Shown here piece by piece: positions 45,743-53,383 of a stretch of DNA of 64,000 nt. Each line of letters starts with the position of its first letter. Positions within the stretch are counted from its first letter, which is position 1. Both the position numbers and the translations under genes were made by a program. This DNA comes from Bovifimicola ammoniilytica (GTDB taxonomy: Bacteria > Bacillota > Clostridia > Lachnospirales > Lachnospiraceae), in contig NZ_JAOQJN010000008.1 of NCBI RefSeq assembly GCF_025567085.1, positions 62,001 to 126,000 of the forward strand, given 5' to 3'. Under the pieces are notes generated by a model, which searched no databases, was not told the DNA's origin, and saw only the letters and a program-made list of their open reading frames with translations.

Positions 45743-45776
45743 CAAGGATATTTTAAATAATATATCACGAATAGAC

Positions 45777-45805
45777 AGTTTACCATACATTTCTAAATTA
45801 TTCAA
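45777..45805 (-). promoter_or_regulatory. Promoter of rpsF-ssb-rpsR
   Basis: On the minus strand TTGAAT (45800-45805) and TAAACT (45777-45782) are 17 bp apart, with TGG before the -10 as an extended element. Confidence 0.55.
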
Positions 45806-45834
45806 GGGGTTTTGACAATTTAATTTATATTATC

Positions 45835-45868
45835 AAAAAGGCGAGGTCAGAATCTATCTGCCTCGCCT
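45835..45868 (-). terminator. Terminator of the 45889-46161 gene
   Basis: On the minus strand AGGCGAGG pairs with CCTCGCCT, followed by TTTTTGATA. It ends the transcript about 20 nt after the stop. Confidence 0.85.
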
Positions 45869-45888
45869 AATATCACTCTACCCATCTG

Positions 45889-46161
45889 TCATATATAGTT
45901 TCCATCTTTATCTTTCTTCGGCTTAACAAACGCTTTATTGCTGTTTGCATTTTTGATTACCCCGGTAAATTTTAACGCACTTGTATCATCGCTTAAGCCA
46001 TTAATTATATTATTTATAGCTTCTTCATTTCTGTCATACCGTCTTTCATCCATATAAAGTTGCATTAGTTTATCATCTTTAGTCCAGATGTATACAATAT
46101 AATAGCCTGTTACAGAACCGGAAAATCCGTTATTCTCTACTTCTTTGGTTCCATCATTCAT
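45889..46161 (-). CDS. Small hypothetical protein
   Basis: The 90-residue protein has no signal peptide or membrane helix. The N-terminal half has a beta-like GSVTGYYIVYIWTKDDKLMQLYMDE; the rest is charged with a lysine-rich C-terminus. No family recognised. A good ribosome site (AGAGGAG) and a strong downstream terminator argue that it is a real, separately transcribed gene. Confidence 0.6.
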   Translation of the reverse strand: MNDGTKEVENNGFSGSVTGYYIVYIWTKDDKLMQLYMDERRYDRNEEAINNIINGLSDDTSALKFTGVIKNANSNKAFVKPKKDKDGNYI

Positions 46162-46230
46162 TTCTCCTCTTTAGATAAAACATACTCTTTTTATTATGTA
46201 TAATATAACATATTTTAATTCTATAAAGTT

Positions 46231-46266
46231 AAAAAGAGACGTCTACTACGAAAGCATTCGTCTCTT
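46231..46266 (-). terminator. Terminator of the Ytr-like ABC operon
   Basis: On the minus strand AAGAGACG pairs with CGTCTCTT, followed by TTTAAC. It is about 140 nt after the permease stop at 46407; the DNA between is AT-rich. Confidence 0.75.
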
Positions 46267-46406
46267 ATATATATTCAATTTATTTATATATAATTTCTAT
46301 ATTAAATTAAATATACTAAATATTTTCTACGCCTAAATACAACTATCTTATAAACTCAACGTTTTCTCACAAAAGTGTGTAATCATTTTATACGTTTACG
46401 GATGCA

Positions 46407-47225
46407 TTACTCAAGATTTAACTTCTTAGAAAGCATATAATTTGAAATCACAAAGTAAACGACTGCCATAAATATTTGTAGTAGTAACATTATAAGGAAA
46501 TATACAATCATTGGGTTTGCAATAGTATTAACCATCTGTTTAACACTTGTAATTTCATTTTCAATATTATCCATCTTCGTGGTTAAATCAGGTACAACCA
46601 TCATAATTAATGATGTAATAAAGCCCATAACATAATTTAATAAGAAGTAAAATACTATTGAGCCTAATATTTTATGTTTAACAAATATCTGACCTAATGA
46701 TAATGATGCCATAAAATTCAAAACATTTACAAATATCTGTGCAATTATAAGTAATACTAACAGCACTAATGCAATTGACATTTTAGGATATGACATCATA
46801 TCTTTAAATTCCTTGATAAATTTGTTCATACCTCTGGTAAATTTAGGTTTGCCAACAAAGAATAAAAATAATGATAGTAACATTGCCAATATACTCGACA
46901 TAATCCATACTGAATATGTGATTACCCTTGCTACAAGATGCTGCCACATTTTTACCGGAAGTGTATGTGATAAATACCCCTGATCGCGCAACATATTCTG
47001 GTAAAATCTTTTAATTACCAATACAAGACTTAATAATGACATAAATGCCATAGCCACCACATATACCACTGTCAATATAACTGTCATTATCTTGAATACA
47101 GTATTCTCAAACGGAATATATATGCAGAATCTTGTCAGTAATGTAAGTACTACCAGCGAGCAAAAAAGCATTACGAACATTTTATAAGTAGCTTTAAATT
47201 CATTTTTAATTAATTTACCTAACAT
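46407..47225 (-). CDS. ABC transporter permease
   Basis: The 272-residue membrane protein has about six hydrophobic helices (roughly 15-40, 50-75, 100-125, 150-175, 185-215, 235-262) and no extracellular domain. It begins within the stop region of the ATPase gene (7-bp overlap), so it is its partner. This fits the ABC-2-like permeases of YtrA-controlled operons, which respond to cell-wall stress. Substrate unknown. Confidence 0.7.
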   Translation of the reverse strand: MLGKLIKNEFKATYKMFVMLFCSLVVLTLLTRFCIYIPFENTVFKIMTVILTVVYVVAMAFMSLLSLVLVIKRFYQNMLRDQGYLSHTLPVKMWQHLVARVITYSVWIMSSILAMLLSLFLFFVGKPKFTRGMNKFIKEFKDMMSYPKMSIALVLLVLLIIAQIFVNVLNFMASLSLGQIFVKHKILGSIVFYFLLNYVMGFITSLIMMVVPDLTTKMDNIENEITSVKQMVNTIANPMIVYFLIMLLLQIFMAVVYFVISNYMLSKKLNLE

Positions 47226-47920
47226 CTGAACACCTCCCTGAATAATGCATCAACTGATTTACCTTCAATAGAACGTATCTCATCAACTGTCTTATGTAAT
47301 TTCAAATCACCATTCTGTATAAATATTACTTCATCTAACACCTGTTCAATATCAGTAATTAAATGTGTAGATATTATAACGGACGCCTCAGGATTATAAT
47401 TAGAAATAATTGTTCTAAGGATATAATCTCTTGCTGCCGGATCAACACCACCAATTGGTTCATCTAACATATAGAGTTTAGCCTGACGGCTCATTACGAG
47501 AATTAACTGAACTTTTTCTTTAGTTCCCTTAGACATTGTCTTCATCTTATCCTTAGGATTAACTTTCAGGCTGCTAAGCATATCAAATGCCTTGTCAGCA
47601 TCGAAGTCCTCATAGAAGTCCGAAAAGAAATTAATCATCTGAACCGGAGACATATTATCATCTAAATATGTTCTCTCAGGAAGATATGAAACTATCTTTT
47701 TAGTCTCAACACCTACTTCGTGACCACCAATAAGAATCTCTCCTTTTGTTGGTTGTAAAATTCCATTGCATAATTTAATAAATGTAGATTTACCACTTCC
47801 ATTTGGTCCAAGCAGTCCAATTATCTTTCCTTTTTCCAAAGTAAGATTTAACCCATTAAGTGCTGTCTTAGGACCATATGATTTAGTCAAATCTCTTGCT
47901 TCGAGTATTATATCGCTCAT
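47219..47920 (-). CDS. ABC transporter ATP-binding protein (YtrB-like)
   Basis: The 233-residue ATPase has Walker A GPNGSGKST, the signature segment as MSKGTKEKVQLILVMS (a non-LSGGQ variant), Walker B KLYMLDEPIGGVDP, and the switch histidine in VIISTHL. The variant signature is typical of GntR-linked exporters. GGAG precedes the ATG. Second gene of the gntR-ATPase-permease operon. Confidence 0.88.
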   Translation of the reverse strand: MSDIILEARDLTKSYGPKTALNGLNLTLEKGKIIGLLGPNGSGKSTFIKLCNGILQPTKGEILIGGHEVGVETKKIVSYLPERTYLDDNMSPVQMINFFSDFYEDFDADKAFDMLSSLKVNPKDKMKTMSKGTKEKVQLILVMSRQAKLYMLDEPIGGVDPAARDYILRTIISNYNPEASVIISTHLITDIEQVLDEVIFIQNGDLKLHKTVDEIRSIEGKSVDALFREVFRC

Positions 47921-47941
47921 ATTTCTCCTTACCTTTCACTT

Positions 47942-48295
47942 TCAATATTTTTCTAATAATTCAATAATTTCTTTCTTTGAATATCCCAATTCTTTCATAT
48001 TGCTGCAGAATTTCTTTATCAGGTCTTCTGCCATCTTTTCCTTTATCTCTGCAATTTTACTTTCATCATCTGTAATCATTCTTCCAGATGTCCTCTGAGA
48101 ATATACCAGACCAATTCTCTCTAATTCAGTTAATGCTCTTTGCACAGTATTCGGATTAACAGCCGCTTCTGATGCCAGGTCCCTGACTGTCGGAAGCCTA
48201 TCACCGGGCTTATATTTTCCAGAGATAATCATTCTCTGAATCTGCTCTAATAACTGCGTATAAATCGGTCTGTCATCTTTAAATTCCCATGCCAC
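47942..48295 (-). CDS. GntR-family (YtrA-type) repressor
   Basis: The 117-residue protein has the GntR winged helix (PIYTQLLEQIQRMIISGKYKPGDRLPTVRDLA, in parts, about 10-41, and NTVQRALTELERIGLV). Only a short helical C-terminal tail follows, the YtrA subfamily layout. It regulates the ABC genes downstream and probably itself: two TGTATT...AATACA sites lie at the promoter. The start is GTG. Confidence 0.88.
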   Translation of the reverse strand: MAWEFKDDRPIYTQLLEQIQRMIISGKYKPGDRLPTVRDLASEAAVNPNTVQRALTELERIGLVYSQRTSGRMITDDESKIAEIKEKMAEDLIKKFCSNMKELGYSKKEIIELLEKY

Positions 48296-48394
48296 TTTTA
48301 TCTCTCCTTTCCAGATAGTATATGTGTATCTCCCGGTTAATTTAAAAGGTCACCGTCAAATGCAATGATTTTACTTGTCATTCAAATAACGCCT

Positions 48395-48461
48395 TGTATT
48401 GTGTTAATACATTATTGTATTAAGCAATTAATACAATAGCACCATAGTAATGCTTTGTCAA
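48395..48461 (-). promoter_or_regulatory. Promoter with two GntR-type operators
   Basis: On the minus strand TTGACA (48456-48461) and TATTGT (48433-48438) are 17 bp apart. Two inverted repeats, TGTATT-N5-AATACA (48395-48411) and TGTATT-N8-AATACA (48416-48435), cover the -10 and the start region. Repressor binding there would block transcription. Confidence 0.65.
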
Positions 48462-48513
48462 TATACTTTTTTATATTTTCCCCTTAATTTTTATTATTGC
48501 TCTCTAGTCTGGT

Positions 48514-49176
48514 TTAGTTTATAAAACTTCCATCTTTCATCTCTACTATTCGGTCACATTTTTGAGCCACGTCTTTATCATGGGTAATAATTATTATTGT
48601 CTTACCTAACTTATTTAAGTCTTTAAACACCTGCATAATCTCTAAGGATGTATTGCTATCTAAAGCACCAGTTGGTTCATCTGCCAATATAAACACCGGA
48701 TCATTTACTATAGCCCTTGCTATTGCAACACGTTGTTTTTGCCCACCTGATAATTTATTTACCGGTTTATTTGTCAAATCTCCTATTCCAACTGATTCTA
48801 TTGCTTTTATAGCAGTTTTCTTCTTATCTTTTTTCGATTTGTCAAACAACAATGGCACCATAACATTTTCTATAACTGTATACTCCTCAATCAGAGCAAA
48901 GTCCTGCATTACTATTCCTATCTTTTTATTACGAATTTCTGCCTTTTTGCCATTACTTATATCTTTAACATTTATATCATCTATAAGATAGTCGCCACTT
49001 TCAAAATCATCAATGCAGCCTAATATATGCATAAGTGTAGATTTTCCTGCACCTGATTTACCAATAATAGCCAACATTTCTCCGTCATTAATGCTAAGAT
49101 TTATTCCCTTTAATGCGCAAAACGCATTTGCTTTCTTATAATTATACGTCTTATTTATATTTACTAACCTAATCAT
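48514..49176 (-). CDS. MacB/LolD-type ABC ATPase of the secreted-protein operon
   Basis: The 220-residue ATPase has Walker A GKSGAGKST, Q-loop VMQDFALIEEYTVIENV, signature LSGGQKQRVAIARAI, Walker B ILADEPTGALDS and the switch IITHD. This is the MacB/LolD/FtsE-like class that drives FtsX-fold permeases, two of which precede it. I start at ATG 49176 with GAGG 5 nt upstream. It is the last gene of the operon that starts at 52730. Confidence 0.88.
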   Translation of the reverse strand: MIRLVNINKTYNYKKANAFCALKGINLSINDGEMLAIIGKSGAGKSTLMHILGCIDDFESGDYLIDDINVKDISNGKKAEIRNKKIGIVMQDFALIEEYTVIENVMVPLLFDKSKKDKKKTAIKAIESVGIGDLTNKPVNKLSGGQKQRVAIARAIVNDPVFILADEPTGALDSNTSLEIMQVFKDLNKLGKTIIIITHDKDVAQKCDRIVEMKDGSFIN

Positions 49177-49206
49177 ATTAACCTCATTTCTGAACAACTT
49201 GCCATA

Positions 49207-50439
49207 TTATCTTTCCTGTTTGATTAGTTCTGCCGGTTTGTTTCTATGCAAAATCGACAACGGCATAATTATCGCTAAAAGGACAAAACACACCCATATA
49301 CCTGCAATAATCATTCCTTCCTCAATTCCTATGCTTATCCTGTTGACAATACGAGGGAACTTCACTTTCATTATCAAATATTCTGCTGTAGATAACACAA
49401 CTGACATTCCTATGCTGCATATAATAGAAAATCCTGTTATTTTAACGATACCGTTCCATTTCATGCCTGTAATATAATATATTGTATAATTTCTTAGTCC
49501 TTCTAATGTAGAAACTGCCGATATTGATATTATGCAAATAATAGAAATCATTATCACAACAATTGCAAAAGGCATAAATTCCATCTTTACTTTTCGAATC
49601 TGCACCATACTATTGTTATTGATTATTTTCATTTCAACAGTGCTACTTGGTAACTGTTCATAGTTCGTCACCTTGATACGATATTTCCTTATTTCTTTCG
49701 CTATCTCATCAACTCTTTCATCAGATATGCTATCGTCACATCTTATCAGAACACCACCATACGTAACAGATTTTACTGCATTATTAAACTTCGAAAATTC
49801 TTTCTCAGTAGTGACAAAAATCATATCTTCATTCTGTTTAACATCAAAAGACGAATAAAAGCTGTTATAATACATTTGATCTGTTGGAGAATATTTGATA
49901 TTACCGGCTATCCTTTCGCCATCTCTAAACACGCCAACCACGTTAATATTAACATTTTTTATTGAACCATTCTCATCATAATAGTACGACTCTATCATAT
50001 CTCCTGAATCTATTCCATACTCATTTTCCGATACAAGCACATTAATAATGCTTTTATCATTTGGATTACTCTCGTACCATTTTCCGGATTTAAGAGCCGG
50101 CATCAATTTTTCATCATTCTTATCAAAAAGATATAACTTTTTGATATTATTTTCGCCTTCATCATAATATAAGCCGGACTCTTCAAAAATCTTATAGGAT
50201 TTAATTCCCTTAATACTATCTAATTCTTTTACAAAATCATCTTTTAAAATTCCATCAGTATCTAAAAGACACAGGCCTTTATTACCAATGTAATCTTTAA
50301 TTACATTGTAATACTTGTATGATGTTTTCATATTGCCAACAGTAAGCAGAACCATAATATTGGCTGCTGACAACAGTAGCCATATAAGTATGTTTCGTCT
50401 AATATTCTTAATGTATTCTGACATACATAAATCTATCAT
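49207..50439 (-). CDS. FtsX/MacB-like ABC permease (second of two)
   Basis: The 410-residue protein has one N-terminal helix (about 15-33), a large extracytoplasmic domain (about 35-275) and three C-terminal helices (about 285-400). This is the FtsX-fold permease layout. It starts within the stop of the preceding permease gene (4-bp ATGA overlap). Together they form a heterodimeric membrane part. The substrate is unknown; the class usually moves or senses peptides, lipids or lipoproteins. Confidence 0.72.
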   Translation of the reverse strand: MIDLCMSEYIKNIRRNILIWLLLSAANIMVLLTVGNMKTSYKYYNVIKDYIGNKGLCLLDTDGILKDDFVKELDSIKGIKSYKIFEESGLYYDEGENNIKKLYLFDKNDEKLMPALKSGKWYESNPNDKSIINVLVSENEYGIDSGDMIESYYYDENGSIKNVNINVVGVFRDGERIAGNIKYSPTDQMYYNSFYSSFDVKQNEDMIFVTTEKEFSKFNNAVKSVTYGGVLIRCDDSISDERVDEIAKEIRKYRIKVTNYEQLPSSTVEMKIINNNSMVQIRKVKMEFMPFAIVVIMISIICIISISAVSTLEGLRNYTIYYITGMKWNGIVKITGFSIICSIGMSVVLSTAEYLIMKVKFPRIVNRISIGIEEGMIIAGIWVCFVLLAIIMPLSILHRNKPAELIKQER

Positions 50440-51575
50440 TTTCTCCCACCACCTCTTATAAATGTAATTGTTTGTTTATTTAACACCTTTAAAATGTTGT
50501 ATAATGCACAAATTATAACTGCCATCAAATAAATAGTCAAAAAATCTTCGTATAAATATTTGTCAAAAATATCCGTAAAATATATAAAAACATCTTTACC
50601 ATATGGAATTATAACATTATTAAATAGCAGTAATGACACCCCATATGAAACAAGACACATAGAAATTATCTCCAGCAAATTAATTATGACAATCTGAATC
50701 TTCTTAGCTCCACACAAAGACAAAATAGCATTATATTTAGTTCTTGTTCTCAATATATATCCATATACAATGCCAATGTTAATTACCGACATTCCAAGTA
50801 TTATAGCTGCAATTATAAAATATGTTTTATACATGTACTTAACATCATTAGAAAACTTCTCCGGCATATAAACATAAACCTGATTGTCAAAAAGGCTTAA
50901 CATCTCTGTTGCAAATTCATTATATTCAGATACCGTCGGCAATGTCGCTAATTGTATGCCAATTGCATCTATCTGCATTTCATCATCTGCCGAAAAGAAT
51001 GGGACTTCAACAACTTTATCACTCGCATTCCCTATATATCCTTCTTCATAAAAATGTCCAACAACTTCATACTCTGTTCCGTTTATGTAACACTTTTTGA
51101 CATTATCATACCCTCCATTAGTTACTAAAACCTTCTTACCACTATAAAATTCATCATCCGTATATAAACGTCCAATTCTGTTAGGTTGTGAATCTAATAT
51201 CGTTTTCTTCCACTCGTCATCTACTATAATATTACCATTTCTATATGTAAAATGCATCCATATTGTAGTGTTCTCTTCCTTATCATATCCATCAATAACA
51301 ACACTTCTAACTTTATTTCCATAGCTTTTTAAAAGCTTATATAATGATGGCTTTATCTTTTCCAGTGGCAAATACACATCATGATATGAGTTTGCATCCA
51401 AAAATCTTTCAGAATATCCTGCACTTTCTGATTCTCTTTTTGTATTCATTATCATTCCATATGCCATGAACGAAACCACTACCGACACAATCTGCGAAAA
51501 AAGAAGTATCATAATCATCATTTTGTTATTTTTAAAAAACCTTCTTATATTTAGTATAAATAACTTACAAAACAC
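50436..51575 (-). CDS. FtsX/MacB-like ABC permease (first of two)
   Basis: The 379-residue protein also has an N-terminal helix (about 17-38), an extracytoplasmic domain (about 45-255) and three C-terminal helices (about 258-370). It is diverged from its neighbour but shares the same plan. It begins 15 bp after the lipoprotein-like gene and is coupled to the second permease. A bacteriocin- or peptide-related exporter is one possibility. Confidence 0.72.
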   Translation of the reverse strand: MFCKLFILNIRRFFKNNKMMIMILLFSQIVSVVVSFMAYGMIMNTKRESESAGYSERFLDANSYHDVYLPLEKIKPSLYKLLKSYGNKVRSVVIDGYDKEENTTIWMHFTYRNGNIIVDDEWKKTILDSQPNRIGRLYTDDEFYSGKKVLVTNGGYDNVKKCYINGTEYEVVGHFYEEGYIGNASDKVVEVPFFSADDEMQIDAIGIQLATLPTVSEYNEFATEMLSLFDNQVYVYMPEKFSNDVKYMYKTYFIIAAIILGMSVINIGIVYGYILRTRTKYNAILSLCGAKKIQIVIINLLEIISMCLVSYGVSLLLFNNVIIPYGKDVFIYFTDIFDKYLYEDFLTIYLMAVIICALYNILKVLNKQTITFIRGGGRK

Positions 51576-51590
51576 TTCCCATCACCCACC

Positions 51591-52217
51591 TTAATCATAG
51601 TAATACACTTCTATTTTTGATACAGTTTTACCATTATATGAAGTAAATACCATACTACTATTCCCATTATCATAATAATAATAACTTGTCTGTTCTTCAC
51701 CCTCAAGTGCCTCACTCGGTTCATTTAATATTTCTTTTACTTCCGACATCAAAGTTCCCAATTCTATTCCTGAAATACTGATATGACACATTTCTGTATT
51801 TACATGTGTCATATCTTTATCATATGCAGTCACTCCAACAACTCTACCTTTACTAACATCATATGTATCATCTTCAGGTTCAATCTTAATTGTAATATTA
51901 GTAAATTCATCTTCTTTACGTAGGTCGCACCATAACGCTCCTATATCTTCTATTTCATCTTTTAATTCCTCCACATTCAATCCAATATTAATACTTAAAG
52001 TATCCGGAACATCTTTCACATCAAACGGAAATCCTATATTTTTACCATCTATGGTAAGCGTGGACCATATATCTTTAAAATCATACCTATTGAAAATTCT
52101 CTCTTCTTTTTTTGCCACAATTGGTTTTTTTTCTTTTCTTAATCCACATCCACTACACAGTATCATTGTTATTATCACACTGGTTATCAATAATTTCTTG
52201 CATACTCGTCTCTTCAT
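51591..52217 (-). CDS. Putative lipoprotein
   Basis: The 208-residue protein has a basic start, a hydrophobic core and ILCSGCGLRK. C24 would be the lipidated cysteine, although cysteine at -3 is unusual for a lipobox. The rest is an acidic alpha/beta domain with ISISGIELGTLMSEVKEILNEPS, which recalls SmpA-like or DUF4309-type surface domains, and a tyrosine-rich end. GGAGG is 6 nt before the ATG. Between the secreted-protein gene and the transporter genes, it could be an immunity or substrate-binding component. Confidence 0.6.
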   Translation of the reverse strand: MKRRVCKKLLITSVIITMILCSGCGLRKEKKPIVAKKEERIFNRYDFKDIWSTLTIDGKNIGFPFDVKDVPDTLSINIGLNVEELKDEIEDIGALWCDLRKEDEFTNITIKIEPEDDTYDVSKGRVVGVTAYDKDMTHVNTEMCHISISGIELGTLMSEVKEILNEPSEALEGEEQTSYYYYDNGNSSMVFTSYNGKTVSKIEVYYYD

Positions 52218-52256
52218 TATATACCTCCATTTAAAATAATTATTTTAGGTTATACA

Positions 52257-52286
52257 AAATAAGGAGGTCGAAAAACCTCCTTATTT
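52257..52286 (-). terminator. Terminator/attenuator inside the secreted-protein operon
   Basis: AAATAAGGAGGT (52257-52268) pairs perfectly with ACCTCCTTATTT (52275-52286), 3 bp after the stop of the small secreted protein. On the minus strand TTTTGTATAA follows. Partial read-through would give more secreted protein than transporter. Confidence 0.75.
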
Positions 52287-52289
52287 ACA

Positions 52290-52730
52290 TTAACTATTTT
52301 GTTTTATTATGTATGTAAGGGCATCAGCTACACCTGTACTTGAAGATGTACTATTATATACAGTACATGTCACATAATACGAATATATCGTATCTGATAT
52401 TCTTACTACGCCACCTGAACTTATATCCTTTCCACCTGCTATATTTCCATTATTATTGCTCCTTGCTCCATCTGCAACACCCTTTTTATATCTGGTCGTC
52501 GTAATCGTTATGTATCTGGAATTATTCGTATTATTTTTTGCTATTCCATATACCGAAGCTTTATCAACACGAGCACTCAAACTGCTGTAGGAACCTGGTA
52601 AATTTACCGATGTTGTTCCCGAAACCGCTACTAATACATCACTTGTTTTCGTTGCTGCTATGCATATTGTAGACTGTATAAATAACGCAATTAACAACAT
52701 GCCAGCAAAAATTCTCTTTCTCTTAATCAT
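52290..52730 (-). CDS. Small secreted protein of unknown function
   Basis: The 146-residue precursor has a clear signal peptide (basic start, IFAGMLLIALFIQSTICIAA), with cleavage probably after IAA near residue 26. The mature part of about 120 residues is rich in Ser, Thr, Asn and Gly, predicted beta, with one cysteine (YVTCTVY). I do not recognise a family; it is not obviously lactococcin-972-like. AAGGAGG is 8 nt from the ATG. It is the first gene of an operon with a lipoprotein and an FtsX-type ABC exporter, driven by a promoter with three Spo0A-box cores. A toxin, signal or sporulation-time surface protein are all open. Confidence 0.6.
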   Translation of the reverse strand: MIKRKRIFAGMLLIALFIQSTICIAATKTSDVLVAVSGTTSVNLPGSYSSLSARVDKASVYGIAKNNTNNSRYITITTTRYKKGVADGARSNNNGNIAGGKDISSGGVVRISDTIYSYYVTCTVYNSTSSSTGVADALTYIIKQNS

Positions 52731-52820
52731 CTTGTATTCCTCCTTGTATCCCGATTAATATTTACCACTCAAATATACCTCTTAATAGCTATTTTTATTT
52801 ATTCATTTAAGTGATAATTA

Positions 52821-52875
52821 ATTTTAACATTCGACATTTTTTACGTCAAGTATAACTTTTCGACATTTTTCGACA
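52821..52875 (-). promoter_or_regulatory. Promoter with three Spo0A-box cores (TGTCGAA)
   Basis: On the minus strand TTGACG (52844-52849) and TAAAAT (52821-52826) are 17 bp apart. TGTCGAA, the core of the 0A box, occurs three times on the same strand: 52869-52875, 52859-52865 (10 bp apart) and 52830-52836 inside the spacer. The upstream pair forms the direct repeat TGTCGAAAAATGTCGAAAAG, with helical-turn spacing as for Spo0A dimers. Confidence 0.6.
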
Positions 52876-52887
52876 TACTATATTTTA

Positions 52888-53067
52888 CTATTTATCCCGT
52901 AATCCTCTCGTATTTCTTTCAACTGTAGTTCGTGGCAGCATAACCTGGTGTCCACACCCTATGCACTTTAATCTGAAATCTGCCCCCACACGAAGTATTT
53001 CCCATTCGTAGCTTCCACAAGGATGCTTCTTCTTTAGTTTCACAATTTGTCCAACATCATATTGCAT
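52888..53067 (-). CDS. DUF951 family small protein
   Basis: This 59-residue protein reads MQYDVGQIVKLKKKHPCGSY, then EWEILRVGADFRLKCIGCGH and QVMLPRTTVERNTRGLRDK. It matches the DUF951 family along its full length. Three cysteines and a histidine (HPCG, CIGCGH) suggest a zinc site. Function is unknown. In many Firmicutes it lies near mechanosensitive channel or parB/yyaF genes, unlike here. The ribosome site AAGGTG is about 11 nt from the ATG. Confidence 0.88.
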   Translation of the reverse strand: MQYDVGQIVKLKKKHPCGSYEWEILRVGADFRLKCIGCGHQVMLPRTTVERNTRGLRDK

Positions 53068-53213
53068 ATTATTTCACACCTTCTTTATAAATATTTTATC
53101 TTAAAGACGTAGGCAGGAATTTTAAAATCTAATTTAATTTCTGACACATAAGAATAATCCTTCTTTTAAGCCTTTTCTTTTACTACAACCTACATTAATT
53201 CAGGTCTTTTGTC

Positions 53214-53260
53214 AATAAAAAAATACAGCATCGCAATATCTCTATTACAATGCTGTATTT
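53214..53260 (-). terminator. Terminator of the MMPL/LxxG operon
   Basis: On the minus strand AAATACAGCAT pairs with ATGCTGTATTT and runs into TTTTTTTATTG. Another imperfect hairpin lies at 53305-53337 (CTCTC...GAGAG arms). The 53068-53383 gap otherwise holds only AT-rich DNA and the DUF951 leader. Confidence 0.8.
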
Positions 53261-53383
53261 ATCTATCTAATATAGTTTTTGTCCACCCATTTTATATAAT
53301 TTGTACTCTCAGAATCCATATGAATTCCGAGAGCACATATAATCTTACATAATATTACTTTGATTATATTTATATATTACTTT

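Noticed and set aside
45696..45806. Riboswitch or T-box before rpsF
   Set aside because: No T-box or riboswitch core motif was seen; only a short hairpin, listed with low confidence as a possible S6:S18 leader.
48514..52730. Assignment of the secreted-protein operon as a lactococcin-972 system
   Set aside because: The secreted protein lacks the tryptophan/tyrosine-rich pattern of that family and there are two FtsX-like permeases instead of one large bacteriocin-associated membrane protein.
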